From assembly GCA_019745155.1 (NCBI GenBank), contig JAIETM010000005.1, positions 141,104 to 205,103 of the forward strand: a stretch of 64,000 bases of DNA. Reading direction: 5' to 3'. Source of the stretch: Chitinophagaceae bacterium (GTDB taxonomy: Bacteria; Bacteroidota; Bacteroidia; Chitinophagales; Chitinophagaceae). The notes below the pieces were generated by a model. It was not told the origin of the DNA, made no database searches, and worked only from the letters and a program-made list of their open reading frames with translations. Positions within the stretch are counted from its first letter, which is position 1, and every line of letters starts with the position of its first letter. Position numbers and translations under genes: made by a program. Shown one piece after another: positions 41,865 to 52,001 of this stretch.

Positions 41865-44800
41865 ATGAACAAGCGAAACAGGTTAATCGGACTATTATGC
41901 GCCATGCTGATACTCAGCATGCATTTGTCTGCGCAGCAAATCTGTCCGTCTGTTACCATTACAGGGCCTGTTTGTTCTGCAGATGGCATACTCACCGCTA
42001 ATATCAATCCGGCAGCAGCTTCACTTACCTGGAGACGTGATGGCAATATTATCGCCGTGTACAATGCTAGTTGGTCAACAGTAGCAACTACGGTTGCCGG
42101 CGGTAAGGGTAAGGGAACTTTGTTAAATCAATTAGACTTTCCTGCTGGCGTATTCGTAGATGCATCAGGCAATGTGTATGTGGCTGATGCGAATAATTAT
42201 CGTGTAATGCGTTGGTCGCCCGGAGATAGTGTGGGTGTTGTGGTTGGTGGTGCCGGTGGCGATGGAAATGCACCTAATCAATTGCGTGCACCCAATAGTG
42301 TTTGGGTAGATGGTTTAGGTAATTTATATGTTGCTGATCGCTTGAACCATCGTATTCAACAAATTGCACCTGGTTCAACAAATGGTGTAACGATTGCAGG
42401 TGGTAATGGTCGCGGTAATCAATTAAACCAATTAAATGAGCCGATGGATGTATTCCTCGATCCAGCAGGAAACATGTATGTGGCCGATGCAGGGAACAAT
42501 CGTGTGATCAGGTATCCGGCGGGTTCTTCTGTTGGAACTGTTGTTGCAGGTGCAGGTGGTTTAGGTAATCAAAATAATCAGTTAAATAGTCCGCAAGGCG
42601 TTTGTGTGGATGCCGCGGGTAATGTGTATGTGGCTGATGCTTTGAATCATCGGGTATTGCGTTTTACACCGGGTAATCAATTTGGTATAGTCGTAGCAGG
42701 TGGTAATACATCTGGTTCTGGACTAAACCAATTGAATGCTCCTTCAGATGTTTGGGTAGATGGTAGCGGCAATTTGTTTATTGCGGATAAGGGCAATCAT
42801 CGTATTGTGCGTTGGATACAAGGCGCTGCTTCTGGAACCGTGATTGTTGGTAACCCACTTGGTATTGCCGGCGCTACATCAACTGAATTACAATTTCCCT
42901 CAAGCATACACTTTGATGCAAGAGGTAATCTCTATGTTGCAGATCAAAATAATTTACGTGTACAAAGATTTGCTGCTGGTGCTTTAAACAATCAGTTATT
43001 CATTGCAACAGGAGGAACCTATACTGCTACAGTCACATCTTTCACCGGTTGTTCAGTTACTTCATTGCCTTTTGCAGTGAACACATCTCCAACATTGACC
43101 ATCACTGGTAATGCAGCAGTATGTGAAGGCGGTAGCACCACATTAACTGCTGCTGGCTCTGCAAACTATGTTTGGTCGCCAACAACAGGCTTAAACACCA
43201 ATACTGGCCCAACGGTTACAGTGCGTCCAACAGCAACTACAACCTATACGGTAACGAGTACGGCACCGAATGGATGTACCGGTACGTCTGCCATTACTGT
43301 TTCAGTAAATCCTAAAGTAACAGTAAGCTTGAAAGGGCCAGTATGTACAGGGAATGGACCACTGGAAGCTGTGTTGAATAACGTTCCAGCAAGTTTGGTG
43401 TGGAGATTGGGAAACAATATTGTGGCAAGACATTTACCGAGTTGGGATTCTGTTTCTACAGCTGTTGCAGGTGCTAATGGTTTGGGTATCGGATCTAAGC
43501 AGCTAGTATTACCTGCGGGTATTTTTGTAGATGCACTTGGCAGTGTGTATATCGCAGATGCAGAAAATCATCGTATTCAAAAATGGGCAAAGGGTGCAAC
43601 AGAGGGTGTAACAGTTGCAGGTGGTAATGGACCGGGTAATAATCCCAATCAGTTAAACGGACCACAATCAGTATTTGTAGATGCTACTGGTGCCATATTG
43701 ATTGCGGATGCAGGTAATCATCGTATTCAAAAATGGTTTGAAGGATTAAGTTCAGGTGTTACCATTGCAGGTTTTGGTGGTGAAGGTGCTGGATTGAATC
43801 AACTCAGTACGCCGGTAGGTATTTGGGCTGATGCTGCAGGAAGGTTATACATTTCAGATCAAAATAACCATCGTGTTATTCGCTATAATTCCGGAGAAAT
43901 CAGTGGTACTGTGATTGCAGGAGGTAATGGGCCTGGTAGTAATTCTAATCAGTTAAATACACCACAAGGCATTTATGTGGATGCTAGCGGTAACTTGTTT
44001 ATTGCAGATGGTTTTAATCACCGCGTGCAACGTTGGGATAATGGTGCAACAACAGGTATTACGATTGCTGGTGGTAATGGATTAGGTAATGCGCCCAATC
44101 AATTGAATAACCCACAGGGTGTGTTTATTGATGGTGCGGGTCAGCTCTATATTGCAGATAAAACCAATCACCGAATCCAACGTTGGGTAGCTGGTGCAAG
44201 CAGAGGCACTACCATTGCCGGAGATAGCACAGGTGTGCTGGGCAGCAGCTTAAGCAGAATGCAGTTTCCTTCAGGTATTGCAATGGATCCAACAGGTAAT
44301 TTGTTTGTATCTGATCAGAATAACTTGCGTGTATTGCGTTTCAATATCAATAGTATCATGCGTAATTACACAGCTGTTTCTGGTGGCAAATATTTTGTAG
44401 AAGCAACCGCATTTAATGGTTGTAATGTGAGCTCAGATTCTATAATGGTTAATGAATCCCCCAGATTGCTGGTGAATGGTAATACATTGATTTGTTCAGG
44501 TGATACAACAGATATTACAGCAACAGGTGCAGATGTCTATAGCTGGTCGCCTGTAACAGGTGTTAGCAATTCTGCTTCAGGTACAGTGAAGATGAGTCCG
44601 GCTTCAACAACTACGTATACTTTATCTGCAGCCAATAACAATGGTTGTAGAACCAGTGCAACAGTAGTGATTACAGTGAATCCAAAGCCGACTGTGGTGA
44701 TTGATGGCGACAATTGTATTACTACTAGTGGTGAACTGATTGCTAGAACAATCAATGTGCCGGCTAATCTGCGTTGGTTTAGAAAAGATACCTTAATGCG

Positions 44801-46589
44801 CAATGCATATCCTCTTTGGGCTACCAATGCAACGATTGTTGCAGGCGGTAATGGTTCAGGTATAGATTCTGCGCGTATGAATAGAAACCAAGGATTGGCT
44901 TTGTCTTCAGAGGGTTTGATTTTTGTAGCCGATGCTTTGAACCATCGTATTCAGCGATGGGGCGCCAATGGTATTTTAGGGGTAACAGTAGCTGGTGGTA
45001 ATGGCGCTGCAGCAGGATTACAGGATTTGAATAATCCCGCAGCAGTCTTCATGGATCCTGCAGGCAACCTGTATGTTGCCGACCAAAGTAATCACCGCAT
45101 CATTCGTTTCCCTGCCAATAGCAGACAGGGAACAGTTGTAGCAGGTGGTAATGGCTTAGGCAATGGCGCTAATCAGTTGAACTCACCAGCAGGTGTATTT
45201 GTAGACAGAGCCGGAAATATTTTCGTAGCAGATCAGAACAACCATCGTATCCAATTTTTTAGTCCAAACAGTAACCAAGGCATTACGATTGCTGGTAATG
45301 GAATTGCAGGAAGTTCTGCAGTTCAATTGAATAGTCCACAAGCAGTCTTTGTCAATAAAGAAGGATTGATTTATGTGGTTGATGGGTTGAATCATCGTAT
45401 TCAACGTTTTACACCAGGTAATCAAACAGGAATCACGCTTGCTGGTTTAACCGGTTTAGGCAGCGCTGCAAATCAGTTTAATACCCCAAGAGCGATATGG
45501 GTAGATGGTGCTAACAATATGTATGTAGCTGATGCGGGTAATCACCGTATTCAGTTCTGGCCTGAAGGTAGCAATAGTGCAATGACTATTGCTGGTGGCA
45601 ATGGCGCAGGCGCGGGTACCAGCCAATTGAATACGCCATCAGGTGTTGTGTTGGATAATAATGGTAACCTCTTTGTGTCAGAAGCAGGTAATCATCGTGT
45701 AACAAGGTTTAATCTTACCTCCACAAATGCCTTCCCTTATCCAGTAGCTGTATCTGATACTTTCAGGGTTCGTGCTACTTCATTCGCAGGTTGTACAACC
45801 ATTTCAGATCCGTTTATTGTGAATATTGGCGGCAGACCTGCTAAGCCAGTTACTACGAGTGATCCAGATTATTGCGTAAACGCAACAGCTTTACCGTTAA
45901 CTGCATTAGGCAGTAATCTCAAATGGTATGATACAGTTAGGGGTGGTGTTGCATTAAGTAGAGCGCCTATCCCGCCAACCACAAGAACAGATACAATTCG
46001 TTATTATGTTTCCCAAACAGCAACCAATGGTTGTGAGAGTGAGCGATCATTGATTACGGTACGCATTTTTGAGAACCCTAAAGTGGGTATTATCAGGTCT
46101 AAAGCAGAGTTATTGCCTGGTGATACATCTTTCCTTTTTGCACGTTCTTCAACCAATATCAAATCAGTGCGTTGGGAGTGGAATGGTAGTACATTGTCCA
46201 GAACGGGTAATCCATTGTTCGTGTTCTTTGGTGGACTGGGCAATTATCGTGCAGTGGTTACCGATTCAAATAATTGCGTTGGTGCTTCCGATACAACGGC
46301 TAATATTATTGCCAGCAATAAAGCAGAGAAAGTTGTCTTTGTATATCCAAACCCAACATCAGGCCCCACGACGATATTGTTTCAGGTGCCTGATAATACA
46401 CCAAGTGTATGGATCAGAATTGTAGGTGCGGATGGTAATACGGTTGTCAATAATCGATACACTTCTTTGACTGCAGGATATAATCGTTTCGATCTTGATC
46501 TTACTAACCTGAACAGGGGTATGTATGCGATTAGGATCTTAACTGGACTTGGTGAGCAGCTGGGCTCCCGAATATTCTATCGAAAATAA
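41865..46589 (+). CDS. Giant secreted NHL-repeat protein with type IX sorting domain
   Basis: 1574 residues. Signal peptide (LIGLLCAMLILSMHLSAQ), then three similar modules. Each has an Ig-like or PKD-like lead (CSADGILTANINPAAASLTWRR; VCTGNGPLEAVLNNVPASLVWRL; NCITTSGELIARTINVPANLRWFR) and a set of NHL blades (LNxPxGVxVDxxGNxYVADxxNHRIQRW) at about residues 75-375, 539-835 and 990-1285. Each module spans about 455 residues. The C-terminus (about 1490-1574: VVFVYPNPTSGPTTILFQV...NRGMYAIRILT) is a type A sorting domain for type IX secretion. Probably a cell-surface or released adhesion/carbohydrate-binding protein; the ligand is unknown. The start at 41865 gives a clean signal peptide and avoids rnpB. 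Confidence 0.9.
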   Translation: MNKRNRLIGLLCAMLILSMHLSAQQICPSVTITGPVCSADGILTANINPAAASLTWRRDGNIIAVYNASWSTVATTVAGGKGKGTLLNQLDFPAGVFVDASGNVYVADANNYRVMRWSPGDSVGVVVGGAGGDGNAPNQLRAPNSVWVDGLGNLYVADRLNHRIQQIAPGSTNGVTIAGGNGRGNQLNQLNEPMDVFLDPAGNMYVADAGNNRVIRYPAGSSVGTVVAGAGGLGNQNNQLNSPQGVCVDAAGNVYVADALNHRVLRFTPGNQFGIVVAGGNTSGSGLNQLNAPSDVWVDGSGNLFIADKGNHRIVRWIQGAASGTVIVGNPLGIAGATSTELQFPSSIHFDARGNLYVADQNNLRVQRFAAGALNNQLFIATGGTYTATVTSFTGCSVTSLPFAVNTSPTLTITGNAAVCEGGSTTLTAAGSANYVWSPTTGLNTNTGPTVTVRPTATTTYTVTSTAPNGCTGTSAITVSVNPKVTVSLKGPVCTGNGPLEAVLNNVPASLVWRLGNNIVARHLPSWDSVSTAVAGANGLGIGSKQLVLPAGIFVDALGSVYIADAENHRIQKWAKGATEGVTVAGGNGPGNNPNQLNGPQSVFVDATGAILIADAGNHRIQKWFEGLSSGVTIAGFGGEGAGLNQLSTPVGIWADAAGRLYISDQNNHRVIRYNSGEISGTVIAGGNGPGSNSNQLNTPQGIYVDASGNLFIADGFNHRVQRWDNGATTGITIAGGNGLGNAPNQLNNPQGVFIDGAGQLYIADKTNHRIQRWVAGASRGTTIAGDSTGVLGSSLSRMQFPSGIAMDPTGNLFVSDQNNLRVLRFNINSIMRNYTAVSGGKYFVEATAFNGCNVSSDSIMVNESPRLLVNGNTLICSGDTTDITATGADVYSWSPVTGVSNSASGTVKMSPASTTTYTLSAANNNGCRTSATVVITVNPKPTVVIDGDNCITTSGELIARTINVPANLRWFRKDTLMRNAYPLWATNATIVAGGNGSGIDSARMNRNQGLALSSEGLIFVADALNHRIQRWGANGILGVTVAGGNGAAAGLQDLNNPAAVFMDPAGNLYVADQSNHRIIRFPANSRQGTVVAGGNGLGNGANQLNSPAGVFVDRAGNIFVADQNNHRIQFFSPNSNQGITIAGNGIAGSSAVQLNSPQAVFVNKEGLIYVVDGLNHRIQRFTPGNQTGITLAGLTGLGSAANQFNTPRAIWVDGANNMYVADAGNHRIQFWPEGSNSAMTIAGGNGAGAGTSQLNTPSGVVLDNNGNLFVSEAGNHRVTRFNLTSTNAFPYPVAVSDTFRVRATSFAGCTTISDPFIVNIGGRPAKPVTTSDPDYCVNATALPLTALGSNLKWYDTVRGGVALSRAPIPPTTRTDTIRYYVSQTATNGCESERSLITVRIFENPKVGIIRSKAELLPGDTSFLFARSSTNIKSVRWEWNGSTLSRTGNPLFVFFGGLGNYRAVVTDSNNCVGASDTTANIIASNKAEKVVFVYPNPTSGPTTILFQVPDNTPSVWIRIVGADGNTVVNNRYTSLTAGYNRFDLDLTNLNRGMYAIRILTGLGEQLGSRIFYRK

Positions 46590-46590
46590 A

Positions 46591-47436
46591 TCAAGGATTA
46601 CATTGATCGCAAGTGCCCGGATCGGCACAAGGTTTCGACACCCTTTTTTGTTCCTCAAAACCACAGTATGTGCAACGGTATTGCTCATACTGTGTATTCT
46701 TGGTTGGCGTATTGCACCAACAGCAGGGTAGGCCTGGTAGCCAATTTTGTATTTGATAACCTGGAGAATCGCAAGAGGGACAATGACTGCGCATCAATTG
46801 TACCAGTTTATTGGCTGTTATTTTTATTTGATCCTGACGCGTTGGATTGTGCATGGCGCGTAAATCTGTTTCAATAACCACTATATCTTTGCTGTCTTTT
46901 TGAAGTGAACGAAAAGCATTGATCAACTCAGCCTCAGTAGCCATGTCTTTTAATACCTGCTTAGAGCCGTTATGCTTATTATCCTGTATCAATATGATGC
47001 GATGTGTTGGAAATTGTATGCGTTTGGCAAAATCAAGTAGTGTAGCTTCATCATTTGTACTGATTGTTGCCGCATTTGTTTCCAGTGTAGTATGCTTTGC
47101 GATTATTTCTTGTTCTGTTGCTCTGTCAAACAATATGATTAGTTCTGTATTGACAGTGAGAAATGGCGTATCAGGATGCGGGTGAAATGCGCCTTCACTA
47201 GCCAATAATAAATTGGCATTACTGATAGCTGCTGCTTGTTGAATTTTTAAACGAGCTGTGCCCAATTGATCAGCTGGCCTTTCAATTTCTCCGCTAAATG
47301 TGCCAAGTAAATCTGTATCGTAATAGGCTAGCTCAAGATGAATGTGGAAAGCATCCCATAAAATCGGACCAATAATTTTCTCTTTGCCATGTTTTGTAAT
47401 GATGGCTGCACTTGTATTATAGAAACGACCTGACAC
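46591..47436 (-). CDS. DUF6671 protein with C-terminal zinc ribbon
   Basis: 281 residues matching the DUF6671 family. The N-terminal part (TKHGKEKIIGPILWDAFHIHLELAYYDTDLLGTFSGEIER...LASEGAFHPHP) has a hydrolase-like look with conserved acidic and His residues. The C-terminal 60 residues carry paired cysteines (HCPSCDSPG, PCCWCN, YRCTYCGFEE, CADPGTCDQC) for two zinc sites. Function unknown. It is convergent with the NHL gene, with only one base between the stop codons. Confidence 0.78.
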   Translation of the reverse strand: MSGRFYNTSAAIITKHGKEKIIGPILWDAFHIHLELAYYDTDLLGTFSGEIERPADQLGTARLKIQQAAAISNANLLLASEGAFHPHPDTPFLTVNTELIILFDRATEQEIIAKHTTLETNAATISTNDEATLLDFAKRIQFPTHRIILIQDNKHNGSKQVLKDMATEAELINAFRSLQKDSKDIVVIETDLRAMHNPTRQDQIKITANKLVQLMRSHCPSCDSPGYQIQNWLPGLPCCWCNTPTKNTQYEQYRCTYCGFEEQKRVSKPCADPGTCDQCNP

Positions 47437-47453
47437 TTTTCGAAGCTCTTTAC

Positions 47454-47966
47454 TTATTGCGCGCCTGTTGTAGAGAACCGAAAACCTCTGTCGATACTTG
47501 CGCTTTTCTCTGTCATACTGCCAATGATGTACGTCAACAAGCCGCCACCAATCAAGGAACCGCCTAAGACATAGCCATTTGCCTTTACAGAGCTTTGTTG
47601 CGGACTAGCAGCATCAGCAATTAATAATGCGCCTGGTATGAGAGAGCCAACCAGTATACCCGCAGTAATCGCTCGGCCTGTTCTTCGGATACGTTTTACT
47701 TTTACAATATTTTTTAGGGGAATATCTACATGTCGTTTATCCTTATTGGAAAACCTGCCCAATACAATGGTTGAATCAGTTACAGACAGGATAGGGCCAC
47801 GGTAGTAAATGCCTTTGTCATTTTCCTCCCATTCCAGTTTGATAGATTCACCAACTTCAAATCTTTTTTCAGATCTGCCTTTAGTAGCAATTAATGCGGG
47901 TTTTGACTGTGCACTCAGTTCAAAAAATGCCATCAGGGCAAACAGCAGGGGGAATAAGTAACGCAT
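47454..47966 (-). CDS. Exported hypothetical protein with membrane segment
   Basis: 170 residues. Signal peptide (MRYLFPLLFALMAFFELSAQ); a small beta-rich domain (KRFEVGESIKLEWEEN...GPILSVTDSTIVLGRFSNKDKRHVDIPLKNIVKVKRI); then a glycine-rich hydrophobic region (AITAGILVGSLIPGALLIADA, YVLGGSLIGGGLLTYIIG) that could cross a membrane. A similar layout is common in Bacteroidota envelope proteins of unknown role. 17 bases upstream of DUF6671 on the same strand. Confidence 0.6.
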   Translation of the reverse strand: MRYLFPLLFALMAFFELSAQSKPALIATKGRSEKRFEVGESIKLEWEENDKGIYYRGPILSVTDSTIVLGRFSNKDKRHVDIPLKNIVKVKRIRRTGRAITAGILVGSLIPGALLIADAASPQQSSVKANGYVLGGSLIGGGLLTYIIGSMTEKSASIDRGFRFSTTGAQ

Positions 47967-48035
47967 AAGCACCATTCTGGCGGTAATTTACAGTTTATTT
48001 GTGCATCTACGCGTAGTTCTACCCCCGAGTTTTTA

Positions 48036-48043
48036 TACATTTG
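48036..48043 (+). promoter_or_regulatory. -7 promoter box of prfB (TACATTTG)
   Basis: Exact TAnnTTTG, ending 5 bases before the prfB ATG. Confidence 0.5.
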
Positions 48044-48048
48044 CGCCC

Positions 48049-49138
48049 ATGACAACAGAGCATTTAAAAGATATGAGGGACCGTGTGAGTGTCCTGAGGA
48101 GGTTTCTTTGACGTCGAGAACCGACAAATCAAAATAGAGAGCGACCGTCAGCTATCCTTATCGCCCGGTTTTTGGGACGATAACAGCCGTGCCACCGGCA
48201 TTATGAAGGAAATCAAAGTAAATGAGTACTGGCTCAAACTCTACAAAGATGTAGAGAATGCTGTGGAAGACTTTGCAGTGCTTTTCGATTTCATGAAAGC
48301 CGGCGATGCTACAGAAGAAGAAACACGTGAATCTTATGAGCAGGCCCTGCAGAAGATAGAAGATGCAGAATTCAAGAGTACGCTCAACCAACCTGAAGAC
48401 GAACTGCCCGCAGTATTGCAAATCAATTCTGGTGCTGGTGGTACAGAGAGTCAAGATTGGGCAGAGATACTCGCACGTATGTATCGCATGTATGGAGAGA
48501 AGCAGGGTTGGAAAGTAACTGAGTTGGATTGGCAATGGGGCGATGGCGCTGGTATTAAAACTGCTACACTACAATTTGAAGGTGCATTCGCTTATGGCTT
48601 CTTAAAAGCTGAATCAGGCGTGCATCGTCTGGTGCGTATTTCTCCTTTCGATAGTAATGCCCGGAGACATACATCCTTTGCCTCTGTTTTTGTATACCCA
48701 TTGGTAGATGATACAATTGAGATAGAAGTTAAGGATAGTGAAGTGAAAATGGAAACTGCCCGAAGTGGTGGTGCTGGTGGACAGAACGTAAACAAGGTAG
48801 AAACCAAAGTAATGTTAACCCACTTGCCAACAGGTATTGTGGTGATTTGCCAAACAGAGCGTACACAGCTAGGTAACCGTGAAAAAGCCATGCAAATGCT
48901 GAAAAGTCGTTTGTATGAAGAAGAACTGAGAAGAAGAGAGGAAGCCAAAAATGCCACTAATGCCAGCAAGAAAAAAATTGAGTGGGGTAGCCAGATCAGA
49001 AGCTATGTGTTCCATCCTTATAAACTAATCAAAGACCACCGAACAGAATATGAAGTTGGTAATGTGGGGCCGGTGATGGATGGTGAACTAGATGGATTTA
49101 TCAAAGCATATTTGATGCTACAGAAAGAAGAAGCCTAA
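48049..49138 (+). CDS. prfB: Peptide chain release factor 2, with programmed +1 frameshift
   Basis: Recognises UGA and UAA stop codons and triggers peptide release. The ATG at 48049 opens a 20-codon frame ending in CTT TGA at 48106-48111. Shifting +1 at CTT T-GA continues with GAC and joins the main frame to 49138, giving 362 residues. The site AGGAGGTTTCTTTGAC has the internal Shine-Dalgarno and slippery CTT-T typical of RF2 autoregulation. The protein has the RF2 tripeptide SPF ([12 protein letters not shown]) and the catalytic [18 protein letters not shown]. It is convergent with nhaA, overlapping by 4 bases. Confidence 0.96.
48097..48112 (+). promoter_or_regulatory. RF2 programmed frameshift site
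   Basis: AGGAGG, 3-base spacer, CTT, in-frame TGA, C. The Shine-Dalgarno-like hexamer matches the canonical spacing for +1 slippage. When RF2 is scarce, the UGA is read slowly and the ribosome slips to GAC, so RF2 controls its own level. Confidence 0.95.
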
Positions 49139-50334
49139 ATAGCTTCTTTTTTTGTATGTGTTGCTTTGCTCATCTTCAACCACAGATACCCTAATATCAT
49201 GGCAATAAATGAGGCAAGTAATACGGATATTTTAGCGACGTCCTGTCTTTCAGCATCATTAAATGCGAGGGTAGAAATAAAGATAGACATAGTGAAACCA
49301 ATACCTGCTAATAAACCCGCGCCAATCAACTGATACCAGGATGTACCTGCAGGCAGGCTGGCCCATTTTCTGCTGATGAGTAGATAAGCAGCCAAACAGA
49401 TGCCTAGTGGTTTACCTAAGATCAAGCCAATCATGATTCCCCAACTCAAATGATCGCTTAATGCTTGAAGACTATTCTCTGGAAGTAGAATGGCTGTATT
49501 TGCTAAAGCGAAAATGGGAACAATGATGAAATAGACTGGTGTATGCAATTCCAGTTCTAGTCTTACCAATCTCTTCACGGGCATTAAGAATGCTACGATC
49601 ACGCCTGCTACTGTTGCGTGCACACCTGAGTTGAACATACAATACCAAACACCAAGAGCCAATATGTAGCGAAGAAAAACAGGTGCTTTACTAAACTTGT
49701 TGTGAAAGAATAACCCAACACCAAATGCGATGGCGCCCAATATGTACATGAGCTGCACACTACCTCCATAGAAAAGTGCAATTACAACGATAGCGCCTAG
49801 ATCATCGATGATGGCGAGTGCTGTTAAGAATACTTTTAAACCAAGTGGTACTCTTTTGCCGAGCAATGATGCCACGCCAAGTGAGAAAGCTATATCGGTT
49901 GCTGTGGGGATTGCCCATCCCTGCATTTCAGCGCTGCCTTTGTTAAAGAAAGAATAGAGTAGTGCCGGAGCCAACATGCCACCAATTGCTGCTACAATCG
50001 GCAGTATGGCTTTTTGCATGGATGATAACTCGCCCTGTACCAATTCTCTCTTGATTTCCATACCTGCTAAGAGAAAGAAAATGGCCATCAGGAAATCATT
50101 AATGACTAGTAATAAAGATCCTGGTAAATGAAAAGGGCCAATTGCAATATGGTGTTCACCTGTTGGAGCCCAATGTATATTCCAAAAGCCTCTGTATGCT
50201 TCACTGCTAAAATCCAAATTAGCAAATACGAGTGAAATGACAGTGCATGCGAGTAAAGTAATACCAATCGAACGGCTATCGTGTATAAATTCCTTTAATG
50301 GATCGAGAAATTTTATTTTCAGTACTTCCAGCAT
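49135..50334 (-). CDS. nhaA: Na+/H+ antiporter NhaA
   Basis: Inner-membrane antiporter that expels Na+ in exchange for H+. 399 residues with about 12 helices. The functional core is clear: [20 protein letters not shown] and [19 protein letters not shown] with the adjacent Asp pair used in transport, plus [15 protein letters not shown] near the C-terminus. The start [12 protein letters not shown] at 50334 is chosen; a TATCTTG near-consensus box lies about 6 bases upstream. The LptA-like gene ends 18 bases upstream on the same strand. Confidence 0.96.
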   Translation of the reverse strand: MLEVLKIKFLDPLKEFIHDSRSIGITLLACTVISLVFANLDFSSEAYRGFWNIHWAPTGEHHIAIGPFHLPGSLLLVINDFLMAIFFLLAGMEIKRELVQGELSSMQKAILPIVAAIGGMLAPALLYSFFNKGSAEMQGWAIPTATDIAFSLGVASLLGKRVPLGLKVFLTALAIIDDLGAIVVIALFYGGSVQLMYILGAIAFGVGLFFHNKFSKAPVFLRYILALGVWYCMFNSGVHATVAGVIVAFLMPVKRLVRLELELHTPVYFIIVPIFALANTAILLPENSLQALSDHLSWGIMIGLILGKPLGICLAAYLLISRKWASLPAGTSWYQLIGAGLLAGIGFTMSIFISTLAFNDAERQDVAKISVLLASFIAMILGYLWLKMSKATHTKKEAI

Positions 50335-50352
50335 GGTGGCAAGATACAAATC

Positions 50353-51999
50353 TTAATCAGCTAAAATCTCTAGCTTGGATTTAGGACGCTTACTATCCAG
50401 CCACTGAAATCCGCGTAAGCGCATTTCATTATGATTTACTTGGCCCATGGGGAAGGTGGTGCCTTGTAGATTGCTTCTGAATACCACTCGTTGAGGCTTA
50501 CTGCTTTCTTTTTCAGGATTGAAGAAAACGTCAATGATATCTGCAGTTGCTCTGTTTACGCCAATAAAAGCATTGCGATCGTCGGTACCGTAGTAGATAC
50601 TTTCGGAATTACCTTTCGAGCGCAGAAAATCCATACGACCATCTTTGAACATGCCGTTGATGGTATTGCCTTTTAGCTGGTTATAAAAATCACCACCTGC
50701 TTTACTAATCGCTAAAGCATTTTCATAGACATAAAGTCTTTCCGGTTTTTTATTCTTGGTGAAGAGCAACATGGTATCACCGGTAATCTGATTATCCTGC
50801 GCCCAGGTAATTGGCGATTTGTATAAACGGAATATCGAATCCTTCAGCGAATAGAATAAACTATCACAGCTTGCCTGAAGTAAATCTGAAAATATTTTCA
50901 CGTTATAATACGCTTCGAAAAATTTATCTGTACTATCCTCAGGTGCTTTTTTATTGGTAGCTGGTGGAGGGAGTTTGATAAAAGGACTCGAAGAATCTCG
51001 AATACTAGGCACATTTCTGCTTGTGATCAATTCGCTTAAACGAGCAGAATATAAGGTGTCTGCTTTGATCCAAATAGAATCTCTTTCTTGTTTAACTAGA
51101 AGCAGGGGCTTTTGTGTAGCCAGAAATGAGTTCTTCTTGTTGTTGGTTTTAATGTCATTCGCGATGATATCGAAACCCTGTGCAGAATCTTTACCCCTGT
51201 AAACTGCATTACCTTTAAAATGACCAAGTCCCGTAGAGTCATCAAATGCCATTTGATCAGCTGTGAATGTATAAGTACTATCATCTACAAAAGGCCTTCT
51301 GCCGAATTCTGCTTTCTTGGTGCGCAGGTTGTAAAAGCCCTCTCTTGTTTTAATCGTACGCTTACCATTCACAATCCTGCTCGGAGAAACAAATGTGGCA
51401 ATTTCTGTATTGGTATTGTACAACAGTGTATCAGTGTACATTTTAAATTCAGGATCAGTTAACACCACTTGTTGTTTAAAGTACACGTCTTTTGTATCTC
51501 CATAATAGTAGCCTTCTCTACTAACCAGTGTTGTTTTGCCATTTACCAGTTTGGCACCTTTCAAATAAGTGCCAATGCGCAGCTGTGTATCGTATTCCAG
51601 TTCTTCAGTTGTCAAAACGCCTTTGCCATCAGTTAGCTTAACTGATTTTTTTAGGTAAGCCCTTCTTTCACGGCCCAGATATTTCAAGTATTGTGCGTAT
51701 GTATGAATGGTATCTGCATCATTGATATGCACGTTGCCAAATGCTTCCAGAAAATTTTCTTTTTGATTCAGCACTATGCTATCTGCATAAAATAGGGTAG
51801 ACTCCTGCTTTACAGCAGCTTTACCAGCTAAAGAAAAAAAAGTAGTGGAATCCTTTTTCTGTATGTTCTCTCGATCAGCACGAATAACTTCAATGAGTTT
51901 ACCGGGGACAAAACCAGTATCTGCAATAGCTGTTCTCTGTGCGTTTGAATAGCACACAGATAAAACAAATAACAAGAGTAAGCTATAGCGTGAACGCAT
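50353..51999 (-). CDS. OstA/LptA-like periplasmic protein (LPS transport)
   Basis: 548 residues with a signal peptide (MRSRYSLLLLFVLSVCYSNA). A long series of OstA-type beta-taco repeats follows: TLFYADSIVLNQKENFLEAFGNVHINDADTIHTYAQYLKY, GVLTTEELEYDTQLRIG, SREGYYYGDTKDVYFKQQVVL, KTREGFYNLRTKKAEF, FTADQMAFDDSTGLGHFKGNAVYRG. It likely forms part of the periplasmic bridge carrying LPS from the inner membrane to LptD. It is much longer than E. coli LptA (about 185 residues), as usual for Bacteroidota. It lies 2 bases from the MCE gene; lptD is 2 kb away on the other strand. Confidence 0.85.
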   Translation of the reverse strand: MRSRYSLLLLFVLSVCYSNAQRTAIADTGFVPGKLIEVIRADRENIQKKDSTTFFSLAGKAAVKQESTLFYADSIVLNQKENFLEAFGNVHINDADTIHTYAQYLKYLGRERRAYLKKSVKLTDGKGVLTTEELEYDTQLRIGTYLKGAKLVNGKTTLVSREGYYYGDTKDVYFKQQVVLTDPEFKMYTDTLLYNTNTEIATFVSPSRIVNGKRTIKTREGFYNLRTKKAEFGRRPFVDDSTYTFTADQMAFDDSTGLGHFKGNAVYRGKDSAQGFDIIANDIKTNNKKNSFLATQKPLLLVKQERDSIWIKADTLYSARLSELITSRNVPSIRDSSSPFIKLPPPATNKKAPEDSTDKFFEAYYNVKIFSDLLQASCDSLFYSLKDSIFRLYKSPITWAQDNQITGDTMLLFTKNKKPERLYVYENALAISKAGGDFYNQLKGNTINGMFKDGRMDFLRSKGNSESIYYGTDDRNAFIGVNRATADIIDVFFNPEKESSKPQRVVFRSNLQGTTFPMGQVNHNEMRLRGFQWLDSKRPKSKLEILAD

Positions 52000-52001
52000 G
52001 A

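Noticed and set aside
44537..45425. Antisense frames within the NHL protein gene
   Set aside because: They are shadows created by the regular codon pattern of the NHL repeats.
48049..48202. prfB as a pseudogene broken by an early stop codon
   Set aside because: The break is the canonical RF2 programmed frameshift site, and the frame continues correctly after +1 slippage.
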